Below, piece after piece: positions 63,451 to 64,000 of a DNA stretch of 64,000 bases; the stretch's first letter is position 1, and every line of letters begins with the position of its first letter. A program made the translations under genes and the position numbers. The stretch comes from Actinomycetota bacterium (GTDB taxonomy: Bacteria; Actinomycetota; Actinomycetes; Actinomycetales; Microbacteriaceae): positions 62,001 to 126,000 of the forward strand of contig CANFSP010000003.1 in NCBI GenBank assembly GCA_947449765.1, given 5' to 3'. The notes under the pieces are model-generated. The model had not been told where the DNA came from. It saw only the letters and a list, made by a program, of their open reading frames with translations, and did not search any database.

Positions 63451-64000
63451 TTAGGCAAAATAGTGAGGCAACGTGGCGTTGCTGCGGGCACGTAGCTCAG
63501 AAACCGGGACAGTGAACTCGCCCTGAATTTCTAGCGCGGCCTCCGCTCCACTGCGATCGGTTACCCCGATACGCAAAACCGGGAACTCACGTGCCTCACA
63601 CAGACCGAGGAATTTCACATCGTCCTCACGTGGCACGCTCACCAAAACGCGCCCTGTTGACTCCGAGAACAAAGCATTTGTGGCGTCCACTGCGTCTCGT
63701 TCCATGATGTCGTTGAGCCACACCCGTGCTCCAATTCCGAACCTGACCACGGATTCGGCTAGTGCCTGCGCGAGTCCACCATCCGATAGGTCATGCGCAC
63801 TTCCGATGAGGGACTCGAGGGACGCGCCCCGAATCAGAGACGCAAGTTCAATTTCGCGGGAGAGATCGCACTCGGGTGGGCGACCGCCGAGGTGCTTGTG
63901 AACGGTATTAGCCCACGCCGACCCGTCAAGCTCCTCACGGGTCACACCGAGCAGATAAAGATTGTGACCCTCATCTTGCCAAGCGCTGGGGATGCGCCTT
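63451..64000 (-). CDS. purL: phosphoribosylformylglycinamidine synthase II (PurL), 5' part outside window
   Basis: C-terminal about 183 residues of the large FGAM synthase subunit; the reading frame is open to the window edge. RRIPSAWQDEGHNLYLLGVT and the ELDGSAW segment fit the PurL pre-C-terminal region, followed by SAHDLSDGGLAQALAE, the conserved ATP-binding loop, and NALFSESTGRVLVSV. Stop is TAA at 63451. It would act in purine synthesis with purA and purB in this window. Confidence 0.93.
   Translation of the reverse strand, partial: RRIPSAWQDEGHNLYLLGVTREELDGSAWANTVHKHLGGRPPECDLSREIELASLIRGASLESLIGSAHDLSDGGLAQALAESVVRFGIGARVWLNDIMERDAVDATNALFSESTGRVLVSVPREDDVKFLGLCEAREFPVLRIGVTDRSGAEAALEIQGEFTVPVSELRARSNATLPHYFA

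Overview
This window reads as a core chromosomal segment from a moderate-GC actinobacterium, most likely a planktonic or low-GC member of the Microbacteriaceae. The supporting evidence is the conserved gene order around the replication origin (gyrA-gyrB-dciA-recF-dnaN-dnaA | rpmH-rnpA-yidD-yidC-khpB-rsmG-parA-parB), the actinobacterial fhaA-fhaB-pstP-rodA-pbpA-pknA-pknB cell-envelope signalling operon beside pabA/trpG, a class E sortase and crgA, and a DUF3566 gene with tRNA-Ile and tRNA-Ala after gyrA. The species assignment is inference. No phage, insertion sequence, CRISPR array or rRNA gene was seen.

Layout. 1-3343: the 3' part of an ApbE flavin transferase, coupled to an Asp/Ser-rich exported protein and divergent from a two-component system. 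3424-11986: seven tightly coupled genes for FHA scaffolds, PP2C phosphatase, SEDS glycosyltransferase, penicillin-binding protein and two kinase-fold membrane proteins. The last of these, at the pknB position with PASTA repeats, has lost every catalytic landmark and looks like a pseudokinase. 12108-17960: pabA/trpG, a 45-residue membrane protein, class E sortase, crgA, rhomboid protease, cyclophilin, an actinobacterial membrane protein and an acyltransferase-SGNH protein. 17982-27750 (minus strand): tRNA-Ala, tRNA-Ile, DUF3566, gyrA, gyrB, dciA, recF, dnaN, oriC-type intergenic region, dnaA. 28002-32835 (plus): rpmH to parB, with two parS sites flanking rsmG. 32877-40287 (minus): ddl, an aminotransferase, trxA, trxB, murJ and a DUF6049 protein. 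40337-46267 (plus): cca, then rpsF-ssb-rpsR-rplI, a strong terminator, a cluster of DnaA-box-like sites and dnaB, then two small membrane proteins.

46316-64000 is more mixed metabolic territory: purB, divergent from a two-gene cassette of a small helical protein and a membrane-linked alpha/beta hydrolase; a holin-like membrane protein; a 2-oxoacid dehydrogenase E1alpha-E1beta-E2 operon; a phytoene-dehydrogenase-like oxidoreductase; a POT peptide transporter; a lysophospholipase-like hydrolase; pyrE; a septum-formation-like protein; a quinone oxidoreductase; a SpoU methyltransferase; purA; a fatty acid desaturase; a proline-rich repeat protein behind a perfect palindrome; chorismate mutase; and the 3' part of purL.

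Functionally, the window unites chromosome replication and segregation (DnaA/DnaN/DnaB/SSB/gyrase/ParABS), peptidoglycan synthesis and its phospho-control (PknA, PASTA pseudokinase, PstP, FHA proteins, RodA, PbpA, MurJ, Ddl, CrgA), thioredoxin redox and nucleotide biosynthesis. The most unusual observations are the kinase-dead PASTA protein, the DnaA-box cluster in front of dnaB, the small-helical-protein/hydrolase cassette, and several unassigned perfect palindromes.
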